A stretch of DNA of 64,000 nucleotides, from NCBI GenBank assembly GCA_016213675.1, contig JACQZW010000025.1:84508-148507 (forward strand), given 5' to 3'. Positions 55,601 through 62,302 of this stretch are shown one piece after another; position 1 is the stretch's first letter; each line of letters begins with the position of its first letter. The notes beneath the pieces were generated by a model, which worked only from the letters and a program-made list of their open reading frames with translations, made no database searches and was not told the origin of the DNA. Origin of the DNA: Acidobacteriota bacterium. Lineage in GTDB: Bacteria; Acidobacteriota; Thermoanaerobaculia; Thermoanaerobaculales; Thermoanaerobaculaceae. The position numbers were made by a program, and so were the translations under genes.

Positions 55601-57293
55601 CTGGGGCGATTTCGACAACGACGGTCGACTCGACATCCTCCTGACTGGCGGCAACGACGACGGCTACGTGGCCAAGGTATATCGAAACACTGGTTTGGGG
55701 GCGTTCGCGGACCTCGGCGTGAGCTTGCCGGGCATGCACAGCGGAGGTGCTGCCTGGGGCGACTATGACAACGACGACGACCTGGACATTCTGATCGGCG
55801 GCGTCGCCGACCCGTCCAGCCACATCTCTCCTGTTCACAGGAATGACGGTGGCGGGGTCTTCACCGACATCCAGGCCGGTTTCGGCAGCGGCTACTGGGG
55901 TGCGACCGCGTGGGCCGATTTCGACAACGACGGCGATCTTGACGCGCTCGTACCGTTGCATCTCTACTCGAACCAGGGTGGAGCCTTCTCCGCCGTTGGT
56001 CCGATGTTCGAGAACACCTGCTGCACCGGCGCACCCTGGGGCGATCTCGAGAACGATGGCGACCTCGACCTTTTCCTTGGGGGGACAGTACTTCGGAACG
56101 ACGGCGGAGGGTCGTTCGCGGATGCTCAAGCGAACGTGGTCGGATCGAGTTACAGCCTCGGCGAGTGGGGGGACTTCGACAACGACGGAGACCTCGACCT
56201 CGTTCTGGACGGGAGGCTGTATCGCAACGAGAACGGCACGGCAAACACCGTTCCTACGGCGCCATCGGGCTTGTCGGCGGAGCCAGGCTTGGGTGACGTC
56301 CTGCTCTCTTGGGCTCCTTCCTGGGATGCGCAGACCCCTAGCGCTGGTCTGACCTACAACCTGCGCGTCTCGACGACGCCCGGCGGAGTGGGCATTCTCT
56401 CGCCGATGGCGTCGGTCGCGACCGGTTGGCGTCACGTCCCGGCCATGGGTAATGCGAACCTCGGGACGACTGCACTCCTGAGCTCGCTCGAACCGGGCAC
56501 GTACTTCTGGAGCGTGCAGGCGGTCGACACCGCGTTCGCGGGATCGCCGTTCGCGCCGGAGGCGACGTTCACGATCGCCGCGCCCGTCGGCACCGACACG
56601 CCCGGAATCTACCGTTCCTCGGATCGGAGCTGGTATCTGAAGAACAGCAACACGCCCGGGGCCGCGGACCTGGTCTTCCCGTACGGGGACCCGGCGGACC
56701 AGGCGGTCAAGGGCGATTGGGACGGGGACGGCGACGACACCGTGGGGATCTACCGGGACGGCGTGTTCTTCCTCAAGAACACGAACGGACCCGGCAACGC
56801 GGACCTGGTGATCGGGTTCGGGGCGCCCGGAGACATCCCGGTGGCGGGGGACTGGGACGGGGACGGCATCGACACCATCGGCGTCTACCGGCCGAGCGAG
56901 GCGGCGTGGTTCCTGCGCAACAGCAACACCGCGGGCGCGCCGGACCTGTCGTTCACCTTCGGCCTGGCGAACGAGACCCCCGTGGTCGGCGATTGGGACG
57001 GCAACGGCACGGACACGGTGGGGATCTTCCGCGCGTCGGACCGGCAGTGGTACCTGCACAACTCGAACGCGGGCGGCAACGCCGAGCTGGTCTTCCCGTA
57101 CGGCGACCCGGCGCAGGACGTGCCGGTCGTGGGCGACTGGGACGGCGACGGCGACGACACCGTCGGCATCTACCGAGCGGCCTTGGGCGAGTGGTTCCTG
57201 AAGAACACGAACGAGGCCGGCTTCGCGGACCTGAACTTCGTCTACGGCCTGGTCAACGAGAAGCCCCTTGCCGGGGACTGGGACGGCGATTGA
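49605..57293 (+). CDS. Giant secreted VCBS/FG-GAP, Fn3 and BACON repeat protein
   Basis: A 2562-residue exported protein. After a signal peptide (VAVLALSGLAVPARGQ) it has four rounds of one arrangement: seven to eight VCBS/FG-GAP repeats (WGDYDNDGDLDLLLAG), a fibronectin-III-like domain (SWLPSIDAETPGPGLTYN, YYWSVQAVDTAFAGSPF) and one or two BACON domains (SAEPDCTWTVGAAPDWIQVL). The last round has no BACON and ends in the shared C-terminal module (about residues 2328-2562). FG-GAP repeats bind calcium and form propellers; BACON domains often bind carbohydrates or mucins. It is likely a surface or extracellular adhesin. GAGG precedes the ATG at 49605. Two genes with the same C-terminus follow. 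Confidence 0.9.
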   Translation: MMATPRWRTLVAVLALSGLAVPARGQDAMAPASPGATFVDIGAALVGVVGSIDWGDYDNDGDLDIAIAGVTSSAYVARIYRNDGKGAFSDIGAPLLSGYGAALAWGDLDRDGDLDLALATRMGSKLYRNNGNDSFEDTGFSLPQSARGSVAWGDCENDGDLDLLLAGADSDGITGAVVYRNEGAAGFLATTPVVSGLEVWYAEWGDDDDDGDLDVCLTGWTGSASVTRLFRNEGRCEFEAAGDLPAEAVGGVSTWVDFDNDGDLDLLANATGVSGTSATMFRNDGHGGFVGSGVALAGISAGGAAWGDADNDGDADLALVGRSGSSNIIEVFRNDGGSFVDLDAGLAGLSSGKVAWGDSDADGDLDLLLAGYGAGGYVTKLYRNDGTFPNGVPEAPADLSAPKLAGRADLGWLAASDPETPADGLTYSIRVGTTPGGVDIVSPMASTVDGSRRLAAMGNAQHGTSAFVKPLPPGSYYWSVQAVDTAFAGSPFAVEGVVEVCSVGIDPSFRTFPHDGGTLTVTVSAEPDCTWTVGAAPDWIQVLSGMTGAGPGTVTISVSPNAGPARSYAIDIGGQALTVSQEQIFTEIGADLLGVWSGMGSWGDYDNDGDLDVFLFGCHDCWTGGSYEHYSKLYRNDGGGVFTDSGASLVGVTRGATAWGDLDADGDLDLVLVGDNSSWPHPGFAAVYRNDGGGAFVDTGADLIDVVNASASLGDHDNDGDLDLLITGRDGSIPGSVTRLYRNDGGLTFSEVSVEIIGVSDGSTDWGDFDNDGDLDLALIGQATERVSKVYRNDGGGAFSDLGTDLVGVSSGSVAWGDYDSDGDLDLLVAGYTYIAAIGGLSVTKVYRNEGGGTFTEANAELVGVHNGSAEWCDLDNDGNLDALVTGYSYSAAVGGGEVLTRVHLGDGAGGFVETDPGIAGISEGNATCGDYDNDGDLDVLTVGRTTPGLGPTSRIYRNNGTTAPNVAPTTPAGLDAVGGAGHVVLQWDPSSDPATPSPGLTYNLRVGTTPGGYDVAAPMASLADGWRRLPKRGSIGPGTTALLTSLEPGTYYWSVQAIDTGFAGSLFAGEGTFSTCEATIDPPAATIGAAGGNGTVGVSSSAECAWLAISQVPWVSIVAGTSGSGEGTVEYSVAVNPGPARTGTILVAGRIHTVTQESGCTYTLDPPDAQFPQRGGDGSFAVTTHPTCEWSASTAVRWMSVTGGTSGKGNGIVQYLVDPNWGSSRIGTITVGVAAHTVEQDRALFKDTETPLISGSIGSVAWGDYDSDGDLDLLLTGGTASGYVTKLYRNAGGTLSDTFIALPGVSEGAADWGDYDNDGDLDLVLGGLSMSGWVTVICRNDGLGAFTDIGAGLVGIEYGSAKWGDYDNDGDLDVLISGYRYDTATTSLYRNQGAGLFVEVQAGLPPLVYSSTAWGDLDNDGDLDLLLSGWGASGAVAEVRRNDGGGTFVNVPAGLAGSYWGSVSWGDFDNDGDLDILQTGQGSGDAISRIYRNDVGGVFTDVAAGLVGVQGSSAWGDYDNDGDLDVALTGYSYQLGRRVTRLYRNDQGGRFTDVGHDFPGDPYRLAWADYDNDGDLDLLVAGQTTALYRNDFGVTNTVPAAPSALWADASAGQMSLSWLPSIDAETPGPGLTYNLRVSTTPGGVNILSPMASVDTGSRRVSQMGNANHGTSAVLTLLAPGTYYWSVQAIDTAFAGSPFSAEGTVSVCGASIDPSAQSVPSGGGAALVSVTAAAECSWSVASHVGWIGVTAGATGAGNGSVELSVAANVGPARSGTLTIAGREATIHQASGCTYSMDPVTATAPVRGGTGTVQVTTTSGCAWTAVSNDAWLTVVSGTGGSGNGVVEYAAGVNTAASPRIGTITIAGLTFTLSQAGGRFEDVGGVFADISAGQVAWGDYDADGDLDLVVAGLAGGALPVTRVYRNDGDTVFTDVGAELVGLGNSSVAWGDYDNDGDLDLLVAGNAASAYQLLSHVYRNDGSGMFTEIGAGLVGAASSSVAWGDFDNDGRLDILLTGGNDDGYVAKVYRNTGLGAFADLGVSLPGMHSGGAAWGDYDNDDDLDILIGGVADPSSHISPVHRNDGGGVFTDIQAGFGSGYWGATAWADFDNDGDLDALVPLHLYSNQGGAFSAVGPMFENTCCTGAPWGDLENDGDLDLFLGGTVLRNDGGGSFADAQANVVGSSYSLGEWGDFDNDGDLDLVLDGRLYRNENGTANTVPTAPSGLSAEPGLGDVLLSWAPSWDAQTPSAGLTYNLRVSTTPGGVGILSPMASVATGWRHVPAMGNANLGTTALLSSLEPGTYFWSVQAVDTAFAGSPFAPEATFTIAAPVGTDTPGIYRSSDRSWYLKNSNTPGAADLVFPYGDPADQAVKGDWDGDGDDTVGIYRDGVFFLKNTNGPGNADLVIGFGAPGDIPVAGDWDGDGIDTIGVYRPSEAAWFLRNSNTAGAPDLSFTFGLANETPVVGDWDGNGTDTVGIFRASDRQWYLHNSNAGGNAELVFPYGDPAQDVPVVGDWDGDGDDTVGIYRAALGEWFLKNTNEAGFADLNFVYGLVNEKPLAGDWDGD
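56589..57290 (+). repeat. Shared C-terminal repeat module, copy 1
   Basis: About 234 residues in five imperfect 47-residue units, each with GDWDGDG[D/I]DT[V/I]G[I/V]YR, W[Y/F]L[K/R/H]N and a following DLxF strand. DNA and protein are nearly identical to 58000-58701 and 61118-61819. Aspartates resemble calcium-binding VCBS loops. Confidence 0.85.
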
Positions 57294-57441
57294 GATGCCC
57301 CCGGCCGGGGGACCGTGGAACCAGGTTCCGCGTTCGCATTCTGAGATTTGGTTGGCCGGGAAGGCGGGGTGAACGGCATGCGGCTCAGAGGATACGTCGG
57401 TGCTGACCGTTTCGGGGAAGCCGGGACAGGGGGAGGTAGGC

Positions 57442-58704
57442 TTGAATCGGATTGAGCCAACGCTGCACCCAACTCGCGAAGCCGGGCTATTCAGCCTGGT
57501 GCCACTCGGTCTGCTGGTCCTGACCGTGCCGCTTGCGGTCGCTTGCGTGGTCAGCTCGCTGTCCGGGCCCGACCAGGTGACGATCGGAGGCACCGCGACT
57601 TTCACGATGACGTACTCGGACAACTCCTCCACCGTCCACAGCGGACGTGGCTGTATCGTCGTACAGGTCCCCGTCGGTTGGACAGCAGTATCGGCGACCT
57701 ACCGCGGTATCGTCGGATTGAGAAAGGTCGACGGCTCCGCGACGGTGTCTATGACCGATCCTGGGTACTTCAGCCTTCCTCCGCTTCCGGACGGCTATCA
57801 GCGCTTCTTCTTTTGGTCCGAGGAGTTCTCTCCCCCGTATTCCCCTGCCGAGGTCGCGGTCGAGATCACGTTCGTAGTCGGAGGGAGCGCAGGACCTCGA
57901 ATCGTGAGCGTCCACGGTGCGGGGACGGCCGGTGGATCGGTCGGCTGCCAGAACCCGCCGCTGACCCTTGATGTGAACGTGGTGGAGCCTGTGCAGCAGG
58001 GAACGGACACACCGGCGATCCACGTTGAGAGCGAGCGGCAGTGGTACCTCAAGAACAGCAATGGGCCGGGCGCGGCGGACCTGATCTTCCCGTACGGCGA
58101 TCCAAGCGACCAGGCGGTCAAGGGCGACTGGGACGGGGACGGCGACGACACCGTCGGGATCTACCGGGACGGAGTGTTCTTCCTCAAGAACACGAACGGG
58201 CCTGGAAACGCGGACCTGGTGATCGGGTTCGGGGCGCCCGGGGACATCCCGGTGGCGGGTGACTGGGACGGCGACGGCGTCGACACGATCGGTGTCTACC
58301 GGCCCGCGACGGCAGGGTGGCTGCTGCGCAACTCCAACTCGGTCGGTGCGCCGGACCTGTCGTTCACCTTCGGCCTCTCGAACGAAACCCCCGTGGTCGG
58401 CGACTGGAATGGCGACGGCGTGGACACGGTGGGCATCTTCCGCGCCTCGGACCGGCAGTGGCACCTGCACAACTCGGACGCCGGAGGCAACGCGGATCTG
58501 GTCTTCCCGTACGGCGACCCGGCGCAGGACGTTCCGGTGGTGGGCGACTGGGACGGCGACGGCGACGACACGGTGGGGATCTACCGGACCGCACTCGGCG
58601 AGTGGTTCCTGAAGAACACCAACGAGGCCGGCTTCGCGGACCTGAACTTCGTCTACGGCCTCGTCAACGAGAAGCCCCTCGCCGGGGATTGGGACGGGCA
58701 GTAG
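57442..58704 (+). CDS. Secreted protein with shared C-terminal repeat module
   Basis: A 420-residue protein with an N-terminal hydrophobic stretch (LVPLGLLVLTVPLAVACVV; a lipobox-like LAVAC is imperfect). A unique domain of about 140 residues follows (GPDQVTIGGTATFTMTYSDN, FFFWSEEFSPPYSPAEVAVE), beta-rich and resembling exported Ig-like proteins. The remainder (about 187-420) is the five-unit module. The TTG at 57442 is preferred because GGGGGAGG lies 5 nt upstream; a GTG at 57400 is in frame. It is between the giant protein and the GloVer protein. Confidence 0.85.
   Translation: MNRIEPTLHPTREAGLFSLVPLGLLVLTVPLAVACVVSSLSGPDQVTIGGTATFTMTYSDNSSTVHSGRGCIVVQVPVGWTAVSATYRGIVGLRKVDGSATVSMTDPGYFSLPPLPDGYQRFFFWSEEFSPPYSPAEVAVEITFVVGGSAGPRIVSVHGAGTAGGSVGCQNPPLTLDVNVVEPVQQGTDTPAIHVESERQWYLKNSNGPGAADLIFPYGDPSDQAVKGDWDGDGDDTVGIYRDGVFFLKNTNGPGNADLVIGFGAPGDIPVAGDWDGDGVDTIGVYRPATAGWLLRNSNSVGAPDLSFTFGLSNETPVVGDWNGDGVDTVGIFRASDRQWHLHNSDAGGNADLVFPYGDPAQDVPVVGDWDGDGDDTVGIYRTALGEWFLKNTNEAGFADLNFVYGLVNEKPLAGDWDGQ
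58000..58701 (+). repeat. Shared C-terminal repeat module, copy 2
   Basis: Same five-unit module as in the flanking genes, with the first unit diverged (ESERQWYLKN replaces SSDRSWYLKN). Ends directly at the stop codon as in the other copies. Confidence 0.85.
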
Positions 58705-58774
58705 CGTGCCCAGGACGATAGCGTCTGTGGGGACTCCCCGTCGATGGCTGACCCGGTGGAACTGGGAGAAGCAG

Positions 58775-61700
58775 ATGACGCAACTTCTCCCGCAAAGGCC
58801 ACACACTGACCCAGTGCGAGGGGGCTTGGCTGCAACCCGAAGGCTCCGGGCGATCGACCTGGCGCGCTTGGTGCTCTGGCTCGGTATTGGCTGGGCAACG
58901 AGCGTGACGGCGTGGAACGTGCCCGGTCCAAGCGTGAGGATTCTCCACGACTTTGCGCCACAGCCGTCCAAGCCCGTGGCCGCGGTGATCGTTGGAGTTG
59001 GAGACCGACTGTTCGGCACGACGGAGGGGGGTGGTCCCTTCAATGACGGAACTGTATTCAGCGTCGATCCTGGCGGACGAGGATTGGAGGTGATCCACGA
59101 TTTCCTCGCCTCCACCGATGGGAGTTCTCCAGTGGCGTCGCTCCTCGACGGCGGAGACGGGTTTCTCTATGGGACGACAACCTACGGCGGAATCCAGGAC
59201 ATGGGCACCATCTTCAGGGTGCGGCCGGACGGGCAGGGATTCGCAGTCCTCCATCGGTTCCAAGGAGTCCCGGACGGACGCAACTCGAGGGCCGCTCTCG
59301 TCACTGACGGTGCTGGGGTGCTGTTCGGGTGTGCCAGCTACGGGGGTTGGTACGGAAGCGGGACCGTGTTCCGGGTCAACTCGGACGGGTCCGGGTTCTC
59401 GGTCTTGAGGCACCTGTCCGGCAGCGACGGGAGACTGCCACTCGCTGCCCTATTCTACGACGGGGCGGGCAAGCTCTACGGCGTCACTAGCTCCGGGGGC
59501 CTCGGTGGGGGCGCGGTCTTTGCGCTCAAGGCGGACGGCTCTGGCTTCTGGGTCTTGCACTCATTCGCCGGCGGCGTCAGCGACGGGGCCTCTCCCGAGG
59601 GGCCGCTAATTCTCGACGGTGAGGGCACCCTTTACGGAACGACGGCTGGTGGCGGATCAGGAGGATCGATGGGAACGATCTTCTCGATCAGCACTGATGG
59701 TACGGGCTTCGAGCTGCTTCACTCGTTTGGGGGAAGCCTGTATGGCATAACGCCCCGAGGGACCCTGGTTGCGGACGGAGCCGGAGGCCTCTATGGAACG
59801 ACCTCAAGTGGCGGCCTCGTGGGCGCGGGAGTCGTCTACACCCTCCGAACCGATGGCTCTGGCTTCTCCGTCCTGCACTCGTTCGACTCGACTAGCGAGG
59901 GGAGCACCCCACTGTCGGCACTGGTCTTCCGCGGTGCGGGCGCTCTCTTTGGGACAGCCAGCGATGGGGGACCCGGCGGCAGAGGCGCGCTCTTCACGAT
60001 GGGGACTTCAGGCTCGGACTTCTCTGTGGTCCACGGCTTCTCGGGCGAAACCGCCGATGGCAAGTGGCCGGAGGCCTCGCTCACCGCAGATGTGGTTGGC
60101 AACCTCTATGGAACGACTCCGAATGGGGGACCGGCCGGCATGGGAGCTGTCTTCAAGGTATCCAAGGATGGGACGGCCCAGGAGGTCCTGCATTTCTTTG
60201 CCGGGGGACCTGTCGACGGACGGATGCCAAGGGCGGGTCTCGTGCTGGATGCGGCGGGAAACCTCTTCGGAACAACGGCATACGGAGGGAATGCGGACAA
60301 AGGGTCGGTCTTCACGCTGAAGACCGATGGGTCGGGGTTCTCGTTGTTGCACTCGTTCCCAACGGGCGACTCGGAGGGGGGCATCCCCTTGGCCCCGCTT
60401 GTCCTATTGGGACCAGACAAGCTGCTGGGAAGTGCTTCCATCGGTGGCCAGCACGGCGACGGAACGATCTTCACGCTCAACACGGACGGGACGGCGTTTG
60501 CGGTCATATATCACTTCGAAGGAGGAACGTCCGGTGGCAGCGACCCCAGGGGAGGGCTCGTCCTTGACGGTGCCGGCAACCTCTACGGGACCACGTTCGG
60601 TGCTGGGGCCGCGAGCCTGGGCGTGGTGTTCGCGTTGGGGTCGGATGGGTCGGCTTTCCAACTACTGCACAGCTTCGGCGGGGGGGCACTCGACGGGAGC
60701 AGGCCCTGGGCCGCCTTGAGCATCGACAGCCTCGGGAACCTCTATGGCACGACCTGGCGGGGAGGGACCGCAGACCAGGGCACGGTCTTCACGGTGAGAA
60801 CGGACGGGACCGGGTTCGGACTGCTCCACTCGTTCGTGGGGGGGACGTCGGACGGGAGCGAGCCGCGTGCGCCGGTGATCCTGGTCGGCCCTCGCAAGCT
60901 CGTCGGCACTACCTACCTCGGGGGCCAATACGGCCAAGGCACGATCTTCGGGCTCGAGACCGACGGTTCGGGGTTCATGCTGCGACGCTCCTTCTCGGGC
61001 TCGATGGCCGATGGGAGCGAGCCGATAGCCGGCCTGGTCTGCCGCGGCCACTTGCTCTACGGCGTCACGACCTCGGGAGGCAGAGCGGGCTTCGGGACGG
61101 TGTTCTCCATCCGAGGAGGTACCGACACCCCCGCAATCTACCGGGCCTCGGATCGGAGCTGGTATCTGAAGAACAGCAACGCCTCCGGGGCGGCGGACCT
61201 GGTCTTCCCGTACGGGGACCCGTCGGACCAGGCGGTGAAGGGGGACTGGGACGGGGACGGGGACGACACCGTCGGGATCTACCGGGACGGGATGTTCTTC
61301 CTGAAGAACAGCAACGCTGCCGGCAACGCGGATATCGTGGTCGGCTTCGGGGCTCCCGGCGACCTTCCCATCGCGGGGGACTGGGACGGGGACGGGATCG
61401 ACACGATCGGGGTGTACCGGCCGGGCGGGGCGGCGTGGTTTCTCAGGAACACCAACACGCCAGGTCCGCCGGATATCAGCTTCACCTACGGTTTGGCCAA
61501 CGAGACCCCGGTCGCTGGCGACTGGGACGCCGACGGCATCGACACGGTGGGGATCTTCCGGGCGTCGGACCGGCAGTGGTACCTGCACAACCTCAATGCC
61601 GGTGGAAACGCGGAGCTAGTGTTTCCGTACGGGGACCCGGCGCAGGACGTGCCGGTGGTGGGGGACTGGGACGGGGGCGGGGACGACACGGTGGGGATCT

Positions 61701-61822
61701 ACCGGGCGGCGCTGGGGGAGTGGTTCTTGAAGAACACCAACGAGGCGGGCTTCGCGGACGTGAACTTCGTCTACGGCCTCGTCAACGAGAAGCCCCTCGC
61801 GGGGGATTGGGACGGGAACTGA
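58775..61822 (+). CDS. Secreted GloVer-repeat protein with shared C-terminal module
   Basis: A 1015-residue exported protein with an N-terminal hydrophobic segment (LARLVLWLGIGWATSVTAW). Some fifteen GloVer-type tandem repeats follow, each of about 48 residues, such as GAGNLYGTTFGAG and DGSGFSVLHSFDSTSEG: a LYGTT strand, GTVF and a DGxGFxxLHSF tail. GloVer repeats (TIGR03803-like) are established in Acidobacteria and Planctomycetes. The C-terminal 235 residues are the same module as the two upstream genes. The ATG at 58775 follows GGGAGAAGCAG. Probably surface-exposed. Confidence 0.88.
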   Translation: MTQLLPQRPHTDPVRGGLAATRRLRAIDLARLVLWLGIGWATSVTAWNVPGPSVRILHDFAPQPSKPVAAVIVGVGDRLFGTTEGGGPFNDGTVFSVDPGGRGLEVIHDFLASTDGSSPVASLLDGGDGFLYGTTTYGGIQDMGTIFRVRPDGQGFAVLHRFQGVPDGRNSRAALVTDGAGVLFGCASYGGWYGSGTVFRVNSDGSGFSVLRHLSGSDGRLPLAALFYDGAGKLYGVTSSGGLGGGAVFALKADGSGFWVLHSFAGGVSDGASPEGPLILDGEGTLYGTTAGGGSGGSMGTIFSISTDGTGFELLHSFGGSLYGITPRGTLVADGAGGLYGTTSSGGLVGAGVVYTLRTDGSGFSVLHSFDSTSEGSTPLSALVFRGAGALFGTASDGGPGGRGALFTMGTSGSDFSVVHGFSGETADGKWPEASLTADVVGNLYGTTPNGGPAGMGAVFKVSKDGTAQEVLHFFAGGPVDGRMPRAGLVLDAAGNLFGTTAYGGNADKGSVFTLKTDGSGFSLLHSFPTGDSEGGIPLAPLVLLGPDKLLGSASIGGQHGDGTIFTLNTDGTAFAVIYHFEGGTSGGSDPRGGLVLDGAGNLYGTTFGAGAASLGVVFALGSDGSAFQLLHSFGGGALDGSRPWAALSIDSLGNLYGTTWRGGTADQGTVFTVRTDGTGFGLLHSFVGGTSDGSEPRAPVILVGPRKLVGTTYLGGQYGQGTIFGLETDGSGFMLRRSFSGSMADGSEPIAGLVCRGHLLYGVTTSGGRAGFGTVFSIRGGTDTPAIYRASDRSWYLKNSNASGAADLVFPYGDPSDQAVKGDWDGDGDDTVGIYRDGMFFLKNSNAAGNADIVVGFGAPGDLPIAGDWDGDGIDTIGVYRPGGAAWFLRNTNTPGPPDISFTYGLANETPVAGDWDADGIDTVGIFRASDRQWYLHNLNAGGNAELVFPYGDPAQDVPVVGDWDGGGDDTVGIYRAALGEWFLKNTNEAGFADVNFVYGLVNEKPLAGDWDGN
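61118..61819 (+). repeat. Shared C-terminal repeat module, copy 3
   Basis: Five-unit module nearly identical in DNA to copy 1; differences are mostly silent, with changes such as GDWDGGGDDT for GDWDGDGDDT in the fourth unit. Followed directly by the stop codon. Confidence 0.85.
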
Positions 61823-61882
61823 GAGAGCAGGGGTCGGGAGTCCGATACCCGAGGTCCGGGTCGCTTCATCGAGAGAACGGCC

Positions 61883-61983
61883 GTCATTGCGAGGAGGCCG
61901 AAGGCCGACGAAGCAGTCCCGAGGCGCCTGAAGGCCCGCGAAAGGCGTCGGAATTGCTTCGGCCCTTCGGGCCTCGCAATGAC
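61883..61983. repeat. Inverted-repeat element, 101 bp
   Basis: Perfect 12-bp terminal inverted repeats GTCATTGCGAGG and CCTCGCAATGAC. It shares CCGAGGCGCCTGA and the surrounding GACGAAG...CC with the element at 35174-35428. A common REP/miniature-element type in many bacteria. Confidence 0.7.
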
Positions 61984-62129
61984 AAGTGGGGTCGATGTTG
62001 CTTACGAGGAGCCGCCAGGCGGTGACGAAGCGATGCCGGGGCACCGCGCAACCTCCGGCCACGGTGGGAGCTACCCAACACTCGGCTTCGGTCCGTGGTC
62101 AGGCAGGCCGCGTAGCGGCTGCCGCCCAC

Positions 62130-62210
62130 CCACCCGCGCGATCTCGACGCGCCTGAACGCCCTCCAGACACGACGAGGTTGCTTCGCGGGCTGCGCTCGC
62201 TCGCGATGAC
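62130..62210. repeat. Degenerate copy of the inverted-repeat element
   Basis: Has CGCGCCTGAACGCCC and the right end GTTGCTTCGCGGGCTGCGCT followed by CGCTCGCGATGAC, resembling the right half of 61883-61983. The left end is not clear. The rest of the gap 61823-62302 holds no gene I can see. Confidence 0.45.
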
Positions 62211-62302
62211 GGAGCGGTCGGAGCGCCTCGGGAGGCGGCGCGCAGCAGGTGCGGGCAATCCGGTTGCGCCGGGAGGGTGAATCCGCACTATCATGCGCGC
62301 TT

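Noticed and set aside
49700..57290. Regularly spaced direct repeats, CRISPR-like at first glance
   Set aside because: They are in-frame VCBS-repeat codons inside one long gene, with variable length and no spacer pattern or cas genes.
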